Shown here in pieces: positions 23,936 through 36,600 of a DNA stretch of 64,000 bases; the first letter of the stretch is position 1; each line of letters opens with the position of its first letter. Location: positions 6,895,001 to 6,959,000 of the forward strand of contig CP141126.1 in the NCBI GenBank assembly GCA_035236585.1, written 5' to 3'. A program made the translations under genes and the position numbers. The notes under the pieces are model-generated. The model saw only the letters and a program-made list of their open reading frames with translations. It was not told the DNA's origin and did not search any database. The DNA comes from Warburgia ugandensis (Eukaryota; Streptophyta; Magnoliopsida; Canellales; Canellaceae).

Positions 23936-24458
23936 TTTCATATGAGACAGCTAAAATTTTCCTGGGAGAGAGAGTATTCACAGAACAGGCAATACCGGTA
24001 TCAAAGATGACATGGCTGATGAGCAGGTCGAAGCACAAGTTGGGCCCTACTTGTGTTTAGTAAAAGCCAGACCATTCATTTGTTAGTCCGCGATGTGGAT
24101 GAGTCACATATTCAAGTTCATCCCTATCTCCCAATAGTAAGCCTCTAATCATCTCCTTTAGATAGTGTCAGTCGTGCTTAAGATGAAGTGCTCTGACTTG
24201 AGATGTGATATAACCTGAATATGACTTAAAAATCAACTTAATCGTGAGCTAAGATAAGATGATATTCATCTCAAGCAGCACTAAAACCCTGTTAAATAGA
24301 TGGTTAGTACAAGAACGGTCTAGTTCCATCAACTAAGCATCCATAAACCAACAACCGTGGGTCCACGAATCATCCAATTGAGTAGAATTTGTTTTATGGT
24401 CCACCCACGGGTCAGTCCTAACAGGCACATCCTTGCTTGAGCCAAGGCATTCTAACTT

Positions 24459-24606
24459 AGGGCTGCTGCGGAGTCTAGGGAAGGGTGCATAAAAGTCTAT
24501 AGTACACAGCTTTATCTTATATTTTTACAAGAAACTGTTTTCACAGTTTGAACCCGTGACCTCAATATTACACAACGACAACTTTATTGTTGCACCAAGC
24601 TCTCCT
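24459..24606 (-). mobile_element. Au SINE, diverged, tail-shortened
   Basis: Reverse copy with A box (GGTGCAACAATAAAG), B box (GGTCACGGGTTCAAAC) and a core that has decayed to TTGTAAAAATATAAGATAAA. The tail-side third is shortened. Confidence 0.75.
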
Positions 24607-24946
24607 TCTAGAGTCCAAAAGGGCAGATGAAAGAGCACCCAGAAGGTTAGGAACTTTGTACAAAAAATGTTCAACGACCAAAAACACAATTCTTCGGACA
24701 TGCTGGAGTCATCCAATCGTCACAGTAGCTAGAGGGACATTCATTTATGTTGCAGGAACAACCACTGGAAGGTTATAAATGAGAACCTAAAGACAACAAT
24801 GTAGGATGGGAGAGCCTCAGGAGTGTGGATATATCAACACTTGGCCTGGGGTTCCCTACTCTTCCACTCATTAGTGGCTCGTGTTGTAACATCCCAATCC
24901 AATTTACCTCTCCATCTAGTTTTTCCAGCTTCTAACTCATTTACTT

Positions 24947-25047
24947 ACGGGCAATAGCTTTACCTTTCATTTTTGTAAGAGGTTACTCTTCCCGTCTTGA
25001 ACTTGTGACCTTCAAGTCACGTGAGGACAACAATACTCCAAGTCCTT
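24947..25047 (-). mobile_element. Au SINE fragment (5' half)
   Basis: Reverse copy keeping the A-box side (GACTTGGAGTATTGTTGTCC), the B box (GGTCACAAGTTCAAG) and the core to AAAGCTATTGCCC. The tail is missing. Confidence 0.65.
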
Positions 25048-26131
25048 TACCTTTTCTTTTTTTTCTTTTTAAATATGTAACTCTGTTACGTGAAAATAAC
25101 AAGAAGAAACAAAAAGGAAAAAATAAAAATAAAAAATTCAGTCACTTGGCTGTCTAAGTGAACCCAAAATAGTAAGTAAAATCCGTGCGCTGTGATTAAC
25201 CTTGTCCCATCCCAGTTGGGGCACTCACCCATGACCTCAAGCCTGAAGCGTGCTCATCAAGTCTACCATTGGACCCACAGGAAGCATGATCTGGCATCCA
25301 ATCAAAGATGCTGTAAAAGTCGATGGGGACCAAAGAAATGCAGCTACTGAACCTTAGCCAATGCCTCTATCAATGCGGCCTAAATGAAAAGAGCCACGGG
25401 GTAGCTGGCTCTTGGTGCTGTTCTCATGCTACATTGCTTTCAACACCGCTCCACATTAAATCTCTGTTTCTATACACTACTTCAATTTCCTCTTACCTAT
25501 GAAAATAACTAGTCTATAGAAATATATGACTTCTTCTTGTCTCAACTATTACAAACATAATATCGGAACAGAAGTTCTTGAGGTCAAAACAAATCACATT
25601 AGATAATTAACAAGATTTCATAGCTAAACATTCTAGTTTAGATTACACAACCCATGTGTTGCACGAAACTAAGAATAAAATAAGACAATGTAACAAAGAA
25701 CTACAGCCATAAAATAGCTGGTGATTAGATCAAGCTAACAAATGTAAGTGCTTAAAAACTCCAGCAGCAACGTTTGGCAAGTCTATGACTGACGGTGGCC
25801 GATTCCTAATTAACTCAGGGGAGTCTGGGATTTCTTCTTGTCCTAGCAAAACCTGGATTAGGCCAATTTCAAGTCTAATTTAACACAGGCTTATGAATTG
25901 TGAGAAGTAGGAGAATATGAAGATTAATCTTAAAAGGTGAAATTCTTGGTTTTATAAAAGATTAAGCTGCAGAAGCATTTGCTTAAAGATGTTTTCATTG
26001 ATCAATAAATCAAGTTAGAAATAAGATAGAATTATATAAGAATTTTTGCTAATTACAATTAGCATAAGTAATACTGCTAAACAGAAGCCATAATTAAAAT
26101 CAATTAACAAAAGAAATTCCACAAATCAGCA

Positions 26132-28295
26132 CTAGAAACCACTATAGATTACAACAAAGCAAGGCAATATAGCCTTGGGGTTAAACACAAAAAGTTCGTC
26201 CAAATTTGCGTAAATTCCGGCTGCGCCTGCAACCGAATCAAACTCTTCTGTCGAGTCCTGGTTCTTCTTCACCCGGCCTGCGATCACCCGACAGACCAAC
26301 ATTGCTCGTTTCTCCTCTTCGGAAGAAATTTGAGTGCTATCATGGGCTTTTCCACTGGTAGCCGTAGTGCAAATCCCTTTGATTTCATCGGCTTTGAACC
26401 CATTTCTGATTATACTGCAACCATTACATTCTGGACTGTTGTTACAGAGATTGGTTGATCCGTTCAAGCCGATTGAACAAACAAAAGTCGTGCAATGGAA
26501 CCGTAAGAGCTCATTCCCGTCCGCAATACATCTTGGGTGCTTCTTTGGGATCTTATTCGCTTTCAATTTTATGGAGTCTCTGTAATCTTCAAATTTGGTA
26601 ATGGTTTTCTGACTGTTGTGGACCTTGAGGATCCTATCTATCTTGCATACAGGAGCTTGTTTCTTCAGCCAACTTGACTGGAAGATGATCTCAACTATAT
26701 TTCTGCTACTGTCTTCAGGATCCAGTTCAGATACTGTCAATTTTTTACCAAAATAAGAAAAATTAGATTGAAATGGTCGCTCTTGACTTCTATCAGTAGA
26801 ATTTGTTGGATATTCTGGTTTAGCAGATAGCAGAGACATAATATTAAAATGTGGTTAAGATGCTCAAGCATTTTGAGTAAAGACATAGGGAACAGGTAGA
26901 CTAGCTGAAAATTGGTGCGGGATTAGTAATATAGCATCTGACCACTATGACTCACACAAAAAACAAGCAAAATCAGTTAGCATTGGGAGAAATCCGAGCA
27001 AATTATATATTCAGAATGAACTGTTTGAGATCACAGATCAGGTTTTCATTTCTGAACAAAGACTACATCAGATTACTGGTCGTTCTAAATCAGGCTTCAA
27101 CAACTACCAAGTTGGAGCAGAAAGGACTATGTTGAGCGTTAAGCTGACTGTAAATGCCACTTATGCTTGTTTTCATGTAAAAATCTGAGGCATGAAAATT
27201 GAATGCAGGCTATCATATTTCTTGGATTCTCTACTTTTTCACTTTTGATCTCCTTGATGGTTAGCAAATTTATGTGTAGCCCAACCCTCAAGGAAAACTA
27301 GACAGAATATCTAAAGCCTCAAGGAGAAAGAAAAAATGGAAGAGGACCTCTGCATTCCAAATTTCCCCTCCAAATCTAATCTACAAATAACAAAAACCAC
27401 TAAACTAAACAAGTAGGTCACAGAAATTGACGTTCAACTTCGAACAAAATAAGAAAAAAACAAAATTTAGAAAGAAAATGGAAGAACACGTCACAAGTCA
27501 TCCAGTCAACCGATATAGAAAACAACAGAAGAGAAGGTTCAAAGATTAACTATAAGAAGAAGACAAAGAAGATACAGTAAAGGCAGTGAGTGCACCTGCA
27601 TGTCTAACTGCCTGATGAAGCTCCAAACTCTCTGCTTTTGTAAAAACCTCTCCACAGTCAGGACAGACAGAGATGGAAGTCCTCAGAGAAGAATACCTTG
27701 AAAATCCGTTGATTGGATCTATAACCATACGACACTCGTAGCAACCTGAAAGTCTCCTTAAATGCATTCCTCTAAAAGACCCACCAGCAGAAGAAGCAGA
27801 AGATGAAGAGGAAATAATAGCCCCATTGATCTCATTCAAAGGAGCTTTCATGGATCTACCAGAAGCATTATTAGAAACCGCAGAAGCCAATTTCTTTTTA
27901 GCTTCGGGAGAAGAAGATACTTCTGGCCTGTCAATGACCCTGGTGTTATCTCTCATATTACAGAGCGACCCAGAACAACCACTTTTCCTGCATTTCTTCC
28001 TGTTTTCATCCATACATTCTGCTGTGTGGTGATGTTTACAGGTGAAAAGGTTCCTGACAACAGCCCAAGAAGGTGGTTTTTCCACTTTCTGATGATTCTG
28101 GTTCTGTTTTATGTGGGTATTCTTGGTGGATCTTTTTGGGTTCTTGGCTTCTGCCATTGCAGAAGCAAGGTGATTCTGGGTTTCTTTAGGATGGGGGGTT
28201 GAAGAATCATAAACAGAACGTGATGGGATCATGGGCTGGATTGATGCAGTTGCAGCGGAGCTTCCTTTTGTAGGAAGCTTGTTTCTGGATTTCAT
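26132..28295 (-). CDS. C2H2 zinc-finger protein with PARP-like C-terminal domain
   Basis: Two exons, 28295-27596 and 26733-26132, joined across an 862-bp intron (donor GTGCAC, acceptor TTGACAG; the valine codon G|TA is split), give 433 residues. Layout: Ser/Lys-rich N-terminus, a cysteine-rich block (about 85-112), a second CYECRMVIDP motif, one C2H2 finger (CPDCGEVF...LELHQAVRH, near residues 211-232), then a domain of about 200 residues. That domain carries a PARP-catalytic-like series: LRFHCTTFVCSIG (histidine of the H-G-S position), GICTTATSGKAHDS (glycine-isoleucine block with Cys where PARPs have Tyr), RAMLVCRVIAGRV and NLDELFVFNPKAILPCFVVI. It matches the plant family typified by At5g54630/At4g27240 (from memory), of unknown function; nuclear location is inferred. 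The altered triad suggests weak or no ADP-ribosyl transfer. The exon junction falls directly after the finger. Confidence 0.88.
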
Positions 28296-29929
28296 TTTTG
28301 GACAGTTACACTCCCCGTGCAGCTAATCACCATTGCTGTAAGATCCTACAAGTAGTGCCCCAGAATCTAGCCATTAATAGAAGCAGATTATGGGTTAATT
28401 AATAAAAATAGTACAATTAGTGTAAAGACTAAAACACCCTTTGATGCTTTCAGCCTGCAAAGCCATAATATTCTATGACATGGGTAAAAAAGAGAACAGA
28501 AAAGGGTAAACTGATCTTACTTTTCAACATAGTAACCAGACTACCCTTCAGTGCCTCTGTATATTAAAACCTCCGGATCATGATATTTTATGTTTTTGGT
28601 AAAAAACAAAATAAATAGTAGTTAATATTATTTGAATATCCTAATTATTGAAATTATATACGGAAAGAAAGTGGGAATGGCTACTCATCGTGATTAATGG
28701 GGCTAATAGTGATCAATTAAGGGAGCAACGGCTTTTTTCTTCTTCTTTTTTTGTCGTAATAAGCAACTGCAAGTTACTGGATTTATAACACATTTGGGGT
28801 AATTAAGTAATTTTGGCATATTTGGAAAGTCCAAGTAAACTTGAAATTGGTGCTCTAGAAAAGAGGAGGAAGCATAGTATAATGGAAAATTTTTAAATAC
28901 CCAACCAACTTTTTAAAAAATATAAAAAATTATCCCCACTTTTCTAAGGTTTCAAGTACCCAGTCAAGTTTTTTTTTTTTTTGTGTTTTTTAATGACCAA
29001 AAATAGGAAAGAATCTCTATTGGCGAGCCATTTCTTTCTATGAAATTACATTAATACCCTTTTTCTTAATTAGATTATTATCAACTTAACTAAAAAATAG
29101 TAATTGAGGACTTCTTTATAGTGAGATGAATACGAGGGATGGGTTTTTGTAGAAAGAAGAGATTTTGGTATTATTGTATTTTTCTGAAAAAATTCAACCC
29201 AGTAGTGGAGATTCTATGCTGCTTTTAATGGCAGTCATTGAAAAAAAAAATAAAAAATTGGCTGGGTATTTAAATCTTAACGATAGTTTTTTGTATTTCT
29301 TAAAAAGTCGATTGTGCATATAAATTTTCCTCACGTTTAATTGTCAATTTCCCTGGTTTTGCTGGCAGATAAAAATAAAAATAAAAAAAACGCGGCAAAG
29401 GACTTGTGATTTCTCGCAAGTTTGTGGAGATATTTTCCATATTCAAGCGATATTTTCGAGGTAGCCTCGGACTCGACCCCGGCTCGTAATTGTTGCAGCA
29501 ATTAATGCCACGTGGATAAACAAAAGACAGTGCACGGAAATCAGTGGATAATCTTCATTTTTGTCAAACTGGGGCACGTGTGAATCACCACCTTTGGTTT
29601 GTGGAAGTGGACCATCTTTTGCTCTATCCAGCTAACCATTGACCCTGCAGGCACGCGGCTGGATGGCCCATAATTAGCATTACCAGCACATGACTCTAAA
29701 TTTTGATGATCTGGACAGCCCGAATGGTCAACTTGTCCTGCATGAAGCATGAACAACAGGCACAAAGTTGCAGGAATCTAAGTCTCATATTAACCAATTT
29801 GGCCACTAAAATGCAGTCTATTGACAATTGGAAACGTATCTGGAGACGGTGATTTATTCATAAGAACAAATGCCCCACAAATCTTAAGCTCGTGGATGTG
29901 TGTGTTCGGTTTGGGGTTATCTCACCAAA

Positions 29930-30425
29930 AACCATGCTTGCTTGCCTAGGGATTCGTCCAAAGTAACTCCAGTGACACCTTGAGGGGTGACAAGTCATGT
30001 GTAATGGGATTGCAATTTCATCATTGCTAAATTCATACGGCAAGTAAGTAATTCTTTTACAAAGCACAAATTAACCTCCTACTCTATCACTCTTACTTAC
30101 TTGCTAGGATTACATTTACTTACCCGTAATGAGAATAACTCAAAAAAAGACTTACTCAAATAGAACCTATTACTTGAACTTAATTGAGTAATTTTAGCTG
30201 ACGATGATCACAAATGAGGAACTATCGTCTACTTATACATGCTCTTCTCTATCCACCTTCTCAATGGATAACTAAGATTATTCCATGTGTTTGTACATCA
30301 ATGGTCTAGATCATCTTTTGGAATCCTCCTACTTCTTCTAGACTACTCTACCATTCTCATAGAGTATTCTAGACTACTGTAAAAAATCTAGATATTCACA
30401 AGAATTTTTTTAGAAACCAGACCTT
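29930..30425 (+). repeat. Dispersed repeat, copy 1 (partner at 53150)
   Basis: Shares a collinear series of blocks with 53150-53560: TTTTACAAAGCACAA, CTCCTACTC, GGATAACTAAGATTATT, TAGATCATCTTTTGGAA and CTAGATATTCACAAGAAT. Both copies have the same orientation and are well diverged. It is probably an old LTR or MITE-like element; termini were not found. Confidence 0.6.
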
Positions 30426-30449
30426 GTTTTACAGATTCAAAAACACGGG

Positions 30450-30562
30450 CCCAAGTCCCTCCCTTAGAGCTTGTGAACCTTGGTTACGAGCCTTCCAAAG
30501 CAAGTTCATGACACATGGCTCTAACATTGAAAGCGAGCACTCTACCATGTGAGCTACATCCC
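30450..30562 (-). pseudogene. tRNA-Ala-derived relic (5' half)
   Basis: On the reverse strand the segment beginning at 30562, GGGATGTAGCTCACATGG followed by TAGAGTGCTCGCTTTCA, matches the acceptor/D-arm and anticodon-stem half of nuclear tRNA-Ala. It then departs, with no T-arm where one is expected. A tRNA-headed SINE or a truncated tRNA copy would both explain it. Confidence 0.6.
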
Positions 30563-31652
30563 ACGATGATACAGGCATATGAATTTGTTTTATAATTTCT
30601 TTGTTGTTTGAAGAAACTCTTTGCTTTAATTGGTCTTTTTTTTTATTATTAAAAGCAGACATGAGATAACAAATCAAGTGTTTTAATAAGATTTAAAATA
30701 GCTGTCCTGAATTCAAGTTAATTATATTTTGCGTCTTCCCCAAAGAAAGAAGATCAAAGAACTCTCCATCATGATCCTTGTGGTTTGGATCATCCGTAAA
30801 CGAGATCTCAATAAACAAACTCAAACTTGGAACTTTGTTTCTTTCTCAGGTGTGTGCTGTGTTTTCACCTTCTTGTGCTCTCTCTCATGAAGTAAGAGGG
30901 AACCAAGTTGGCTAGGAACGTCATCGGTGAACGTAATTAACAACGCAAACGAGGAGTGAAGAGAGCAAGATGTTGCAGCGGGACGTGCATCAAGACGAAC
31001 AAGAGTGAAACTCACATTTTATCAGTAGCTCCTTAAACGGTTGACCAGATAGGTGGGTTGTAGAGAGTGCCACCCTATTCTTGACCTACACTCCGTCCTT
31101 TTACCATTTTCTTTGTCCCTTAGCTGATCCAACCATTGGCTTACTCATTTTATCTTATTTCAACTTCAATTCTAACATATTTACTTTTCATTTAAATATG
31201 CACTGGAGATGCTATTTTTGAGGTCATTGGATCCGTATGCAAGGATCGGATCATTAGTCGGATTGAAGCACATTATCCATCAAGTTTTAATGCTCGCGTA
31301 CGCATAAAAACCTGATACTGTAGCTCTTGTCCAATAGTCGAATCCAAGCAAGTCCCAAATTAGTCATCAATGTGTTATAGATCCCAACTAACGGTGACGT
31401 TAGACCTCTGTGGATCTGTTCTGCGATTGGCGAAGACAATAGCACAAAAGGCATGGTGATTGGAGCCACAAACTGGATGAAAATGGATTCTTTCACTCAA
31501 TCATTGCATCCAAATGGGATCAGTTAAGGTTCCGGACAAATGCCAACGCACACACAAAAGAAAAAAGAAACGAAATACTGTTGATTTGGAGAGATCTCTT
31601 AAACAAATATGTGAGCATCTCTTTTAAGCAATGAGAGAAAAGGAGGCAAAGA

Positions 31653-31718
31653 TGGAGATGCAGGGTATCGAACCCCGTACCTTTCGCATGCAAAGCGAGC
31701 TATGTGAGCTATATCCCC
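31653..31718 (-). pseudogene. tRNA-Ala(TGC) pseudogene with shortened D-arm
   Basis: On the reverse strand: GGGGATATAGCTCA at the 5' end, the anticodon arm CTCGCTTTGCATGCGA (anticodon TGC), the T-arm ACGGGGTTCGATACCC and the 3' end TGCATCTCCA. It is 66 nt instead of 73; about seven bases of the D-loop, the A-box part, are deleted. A G-T pair and a T mismatch in the stems add to the decay. It is not likely to fold or be transcribed normally. Confidence 0.8.
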
Positions 31719-33672
31719 ATGCAGGCCGTGTTGGCTAGATAAAATAGTTATAGGTTGAGCAATGCTAGCATTTGAAGGAAAGAAAGCATGAAAAAGGAAA
31801 ATAGACACTCGATTAATATAAACTTTTAAGCTGGAAAAGGCTAAAAGATAGCATCTATCAGGCTCTTTTCCAACAATCACTTTTGTGGGACAACAAGTGC
31901 CTTGCAGAGCTCAGATCTGCTAATCCAACGGCTGAGTGGAAGTCTGTCTCATAGCAACCGACTTTACATTGATCAGATGATTCCAGACCTTTGACTGAAG
32001 CTTTATTTAGGATTCCACGAGCAAAAGACAAAACATTGGATTTTGTTGCAGTTTAATCACATCCTTCCAACTTGGAGAGCAGAATCATGGGCACTCACTT
32101 TGGAATCTACTAGTCCAACGGTCTAGATGATACTAATCTTACACGCTACTTTCCAGTCTCTTAAGCTACCTTATTTTTGTTTCCGGTGAGGTAGGTCTGT
32201 GATGATATTTCTCTTAATATATAATACATTGAAGCTACTTACAATTGCTCAAGGTAAGAGCCGGCACGAATGAAAATTTACTCCCTGCAGCAAAGCCTCT
32301 CTTTTCACTTCCCCTTGTACTCAACGGTGTGAAGAGGAAGAGATTTGTCTCAATCAATAAGCAAACGTAAAATATTCCCCTCCTGTACCTGTACGTCCAT
32401 CACCATTTTTCTGCGCAGACTGGTAGGAAGAGATTGCCCAGCATGCTTATTGCTGCACTCTGCAGTTGCAGGTGTTGCGCTCAATAAAGGAAGAGGACAC
32501 TGCAGAACCGGCAAAAGTACGCTCCACTTGTAGTCCTTGGGTCAGAGTACTCTGTACCTTTTGTTGTGGAATTCACTCAGGTAACTTTGAGCCTTTGACC
32601 ATGCCTACGTTCTCCTGTTCTTCACTCTCATAAGACGGCTTAACTAAATGTTAATAGCATGGCCGTGGATCTGCAATCGGCTTTCTGGAATAGGAAACAC
32701 AAGGAGCATGGATTGGGGGTGAGTTGGACTATCAAGGGGGGATGGACTTGTCCAATTGACTCATCCAATGACATGGGATCAGGAATCTTAAGGGAGCTGA
32801 AAGTACATTTTGGCATGGCTATCTGGTGATCCCAACAGCTTAACTGCTGACAACGTTGAAATGGTGCCTGCATCTGTATTGGATGATCTTAACCACCACA
32901 TTGTTGATGCCCAGTGTAATTTTAGGTCTGGAAGTGATGGATATTAAATCTCGACTGCCAGCAACGTCTGAAATCAGAGACTATGAAGATAGGATCAGAG
33001 AAGATGAATGTTTGGGGAACTAGATTCTGGGACCCTACATCTTTGTGGGAAGGTGCAGGCACTATAGTTTTACACCAGCGGATAGACGAATCCCATACAT
33101 TCAACCAGATGCTATGGGGAAGATAGACACTAGAGAAAATCTTTTACTTTTGTGAGGGTTCGTGGATGACTTAGAACCCAGATTCCTCAAAGTTTGATCT
33201 TACAGGTAGGATACATAAAATAATGTGGATGGACAGAACCAAATGCTAACCTTTAAGTAAGCTGAAAATTTTGCCCAAATCAGTTACAGACGGGAACGAA
33301 TATCAAAACAACTGGAACTGTCATTGTCCTTCTCCTGCATCCCAATTTCTAGCACCTTACTTAGAGAAAATCGATTTATTACAAGTTTACAACATTAAGC
33401 TATTTCTACTCATTTATCCCGTGAATTCTTAAAGTACAATACCTCCCTCAAATTCCATAGGTAGATTTACAAATTGCTCTGTACAAGTCTACATTGAATA
33501 GTTCTCTAGACCGCAGAAAGTGGACACCGGAGGCACCGAACGCTGTTACCTAGACATTGCAAGTCTCAGCCACTCAATTCAAACAGAATGATTGAGATTA
33601 GAATAGCAGACCCACATTAGCCATTGATAATTCTACATGGATGACGCAATTTTACATCCCATTTATTGTGGA

Positions 33673-36600
33673 TTAGTTTGGTGCCGAACCTCTATGCATA
33701 TTTCCTTGCGGCCCATGGTGTGATGAGAACATTCCCATTACAGATCTCCAAGCATCTGTCAGATCCTCTGGTGCGTCCTCTCCGAATTCCAAGCTTATAT
33801 TCCCACCTATTCTTATTTCAGGCTCATTCAGACCCTCATCGCCATTCTGTGGTCCGTCTCGTGTTCCATGGCCTTGGTACATGTTTGTAGTCACGTTCCT
33901 AAGAATGTCTGCCACGTCTCCAGGAATGGCAGTATTGAACTGCGGCGATGTGAATGGCGGTGGTACATCCCGGCCCTCATCACCATTTTGTGGTCTGTCT
34001 TGTGTATTGTGGCCCTGGTACAGATTTGCCGTCATATTCCTAAGAACATTGGCAAAGTTTGCAGGAATGGCAGTACTGAACTGTGACGATGTAAATGGCG
34101 GTGGTACACCCCAGTTCCTTGAAGAACCCGCAGATTGGCTATCTGATTCTTGGGTATGACTAGGTCCTCCGTTCTGTACAAATAAGGGAAATGATGCCAT
34201 ACACAGTGAAGTTAATACAGAAAAAAAATCACATATTACATAATAGATGCCACAAAATCATATATTCCAGTGTAGATATGGTGGTAATCACAAAATCACC
34301 TTATTTTCTAAATTTCATGGAAGTCATATGCTCAACTAAACACGGCTACTCTTAAAGTGCAAAATGATATCTAGCTACCTGTTGTTGCTCTGTACGTGGC
34401 CACTCTTCTTTCAACTTCTGTTCAGCTACCTACAAAAACAATGCAAGTTAATACAACAAAAAACAAACCAATCTTACCTTGCAATAAAGAAAGAAGAAAC
34501 AATAAAATAAGAAAAGAAATTGAAACAAACCCGAATGTTTTCCTGGATTGAATCATTAGTCGGGTCCAACTGTAATGCTGCATAATATAATTGTCGAGTC
34601 AAAAGTAGTAATGTGTGCTTAGGTGATAATACACAAAGCCTCTGATGTCCTATGTAAGGCATGATCAGTTGCTCCTAAGAAGAAAAGGCGACATATAGAA
34701 AGATAGGCAAATTCCTTTAGTCAGGAAGCTACATTAACACTGAGAAAGAACTATCCTTAACAGTTGCCCTACGTATGACCCACAAGTCACTATTTTCTGG
34801 AAGAGCAAACTGCTTTTACTTGAAAGTTGAGCAGCCCTTAACCCACAAACACTTGGTTGTGAGACGAGGCACTTCATCAACTCCAGTTCAAGTGCAAAGA
34901 GATCTTTTTCAAAAATCTCTAGAAGCAAAGTGACTCATACAATCTAGATTAATTCCCAAAAATTCCAAATAGCCCAAGTTCATATGTGTGGCTCAACAAC
35001 GCTGAAAAAATAGTCAAGAAGCAGCAGCTTGTTTCCTTTTTGTTGGAGAAGAACAAAATCCTCTTGTTCTTCAAAGGAATTCATCGGCATCCACTAGGAA
35101 GCATGGACAGTAAACCATGAATTATATATGCCAAGATGATGATAATTCAGCAATGCAAAAGACCCCTCTCCCCAACCACCACCTCTGACTTCTACATCAT
35201 CACTCAGAAACTGCACAAATCAATACATACAGAAGACTGAAATGTTCTGATGATTCTTATTCTCACTACCCATTCATAGTTGGGGAAAATCATATAATAA
35301 CAGAAGTCTTATGACTATAGTAAGACAAATTACACTGCCATATTCCAGACATAATTTAGAATTGTTGAGAGAGAGACTTTGGAAACCACAGAACAAGAAG
35401 TCAATCAGAAAAGTTTTATTGGCTTTCAAAGAAACTTAATAGCCAAGGATCCCCACACAAAGGAAAGAAGAAAGGAAGAATCATTACAGGAATGGTCTAC
35501 TTAGAGATTGAGAGATCCATGTCCTTGTACAGAGGGAATTCTACTTAAGCTGGTATAGATTTCTCATGAGACCTGAGCACACTCCCAGCAAGGGACTCAA
35601 GATATTAAGTTATTGGTGATTTCGTGGAACACCTTGCAATCCTAAAGGAGGTTTGTTCAATCTCCACATTCTTGAGGGAGCAGTTACGTATTTCATGTGT
35701 TCACTCATCATGCTTCCCCGTTGTATTCTGCCTCCTAAATTCTTTTTTGGATCAGGAGCCTCAAGTCACATGATATGTAAGAGAAACTGGTTTTATTTAA
35801 TGTTTCCTAATAAAGATGACATTTAAATAGTTGATGGCACATTCATTTTATTTCATGGTAGGCAACCTCAAGGCAACACCCTTGCATTTATCCTTTGTCC
35901 TTGAAGTAGCATCTCCTTTTCTGACCTTGCGTTTGCGAAGAGTCATACCAGAGAACTCAACCATAGTGGAACATTTTTTCCCTCTTTATTCTTTCAGGAC
36001 TTGGAAGGGGAGCCTTGGTGCAATGGTAGAGCTGCCGTCATGTGACATAGAGGTCACGGGTTCAAGGCATGAAAATAGCCTCTTGCAAAAATGCAAGGTA
36101 AGGCTGCTTACCATAGACCATTTGTGATTCGCTCCTTCACCGGACCCTAGATATGTGGGAGCATCATGCACCAGGCTGCCCTTTCTATTCTTTCAGGATT
36201 TGGAAACAAGAAGGGAGTCTGGTGCTTTAGACCATCTTCATTGCCCTTCATTCCGCGTCTGTTATACATAGGCATTATTTGATAGACCTTAATTGTCCAT
36301 GTCTTAAGTAGAGTGTTCAATTACTTAAAGTTCTTCGCCAAATAATGTAAATATCTTCACAGTGAAAATGATAACTGCTGAAATATTGTACAAGTTTTTG
36401 CGTAAGCAGCAAAGCAAAAACAAAATGAGAATCTAAGTGAAAGAACATCATTTTCTTAAGAGTCACTAAATCCCTGCCTCTCTTATGGATGACTTCTCAG
36501 AGCTACCAGAACCTATTTTATGGAGACTAAAGATGAAGCTTCCAGTTGGATCTTTCATTCGATGGCTCATACCCAATTGAAACCAATACCAAAATTTCCC

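Larger units (their letters stand above)
19581..26131. other. Gene-poor region dominated by SINE copies
   Basis: Apart from six Au SINE copies and an AG microsatellite annotated separately, I find no supportable gene. A reverse-strand open frame at 22601-22867 lacks a recognisable domain. The sequence AAGGGCCCGTTAG at 22592 resembles a plant DNA-transposon terminus, but no partner terminus was found. Confidence 0.5.
28296..33672. other. Intergenic region with relics only
   Basis: 28296-29500 is the promoter side of the zinc-finger gene, with several A/T homopolymer runs. Beyond it are a dispersed repeat (29930-30425), two tRNA-Ala relics (30450-30562 and 31653-31718) and otherwise unremarkable DNA. 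I see no coding exon. Confidence 0.5.
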
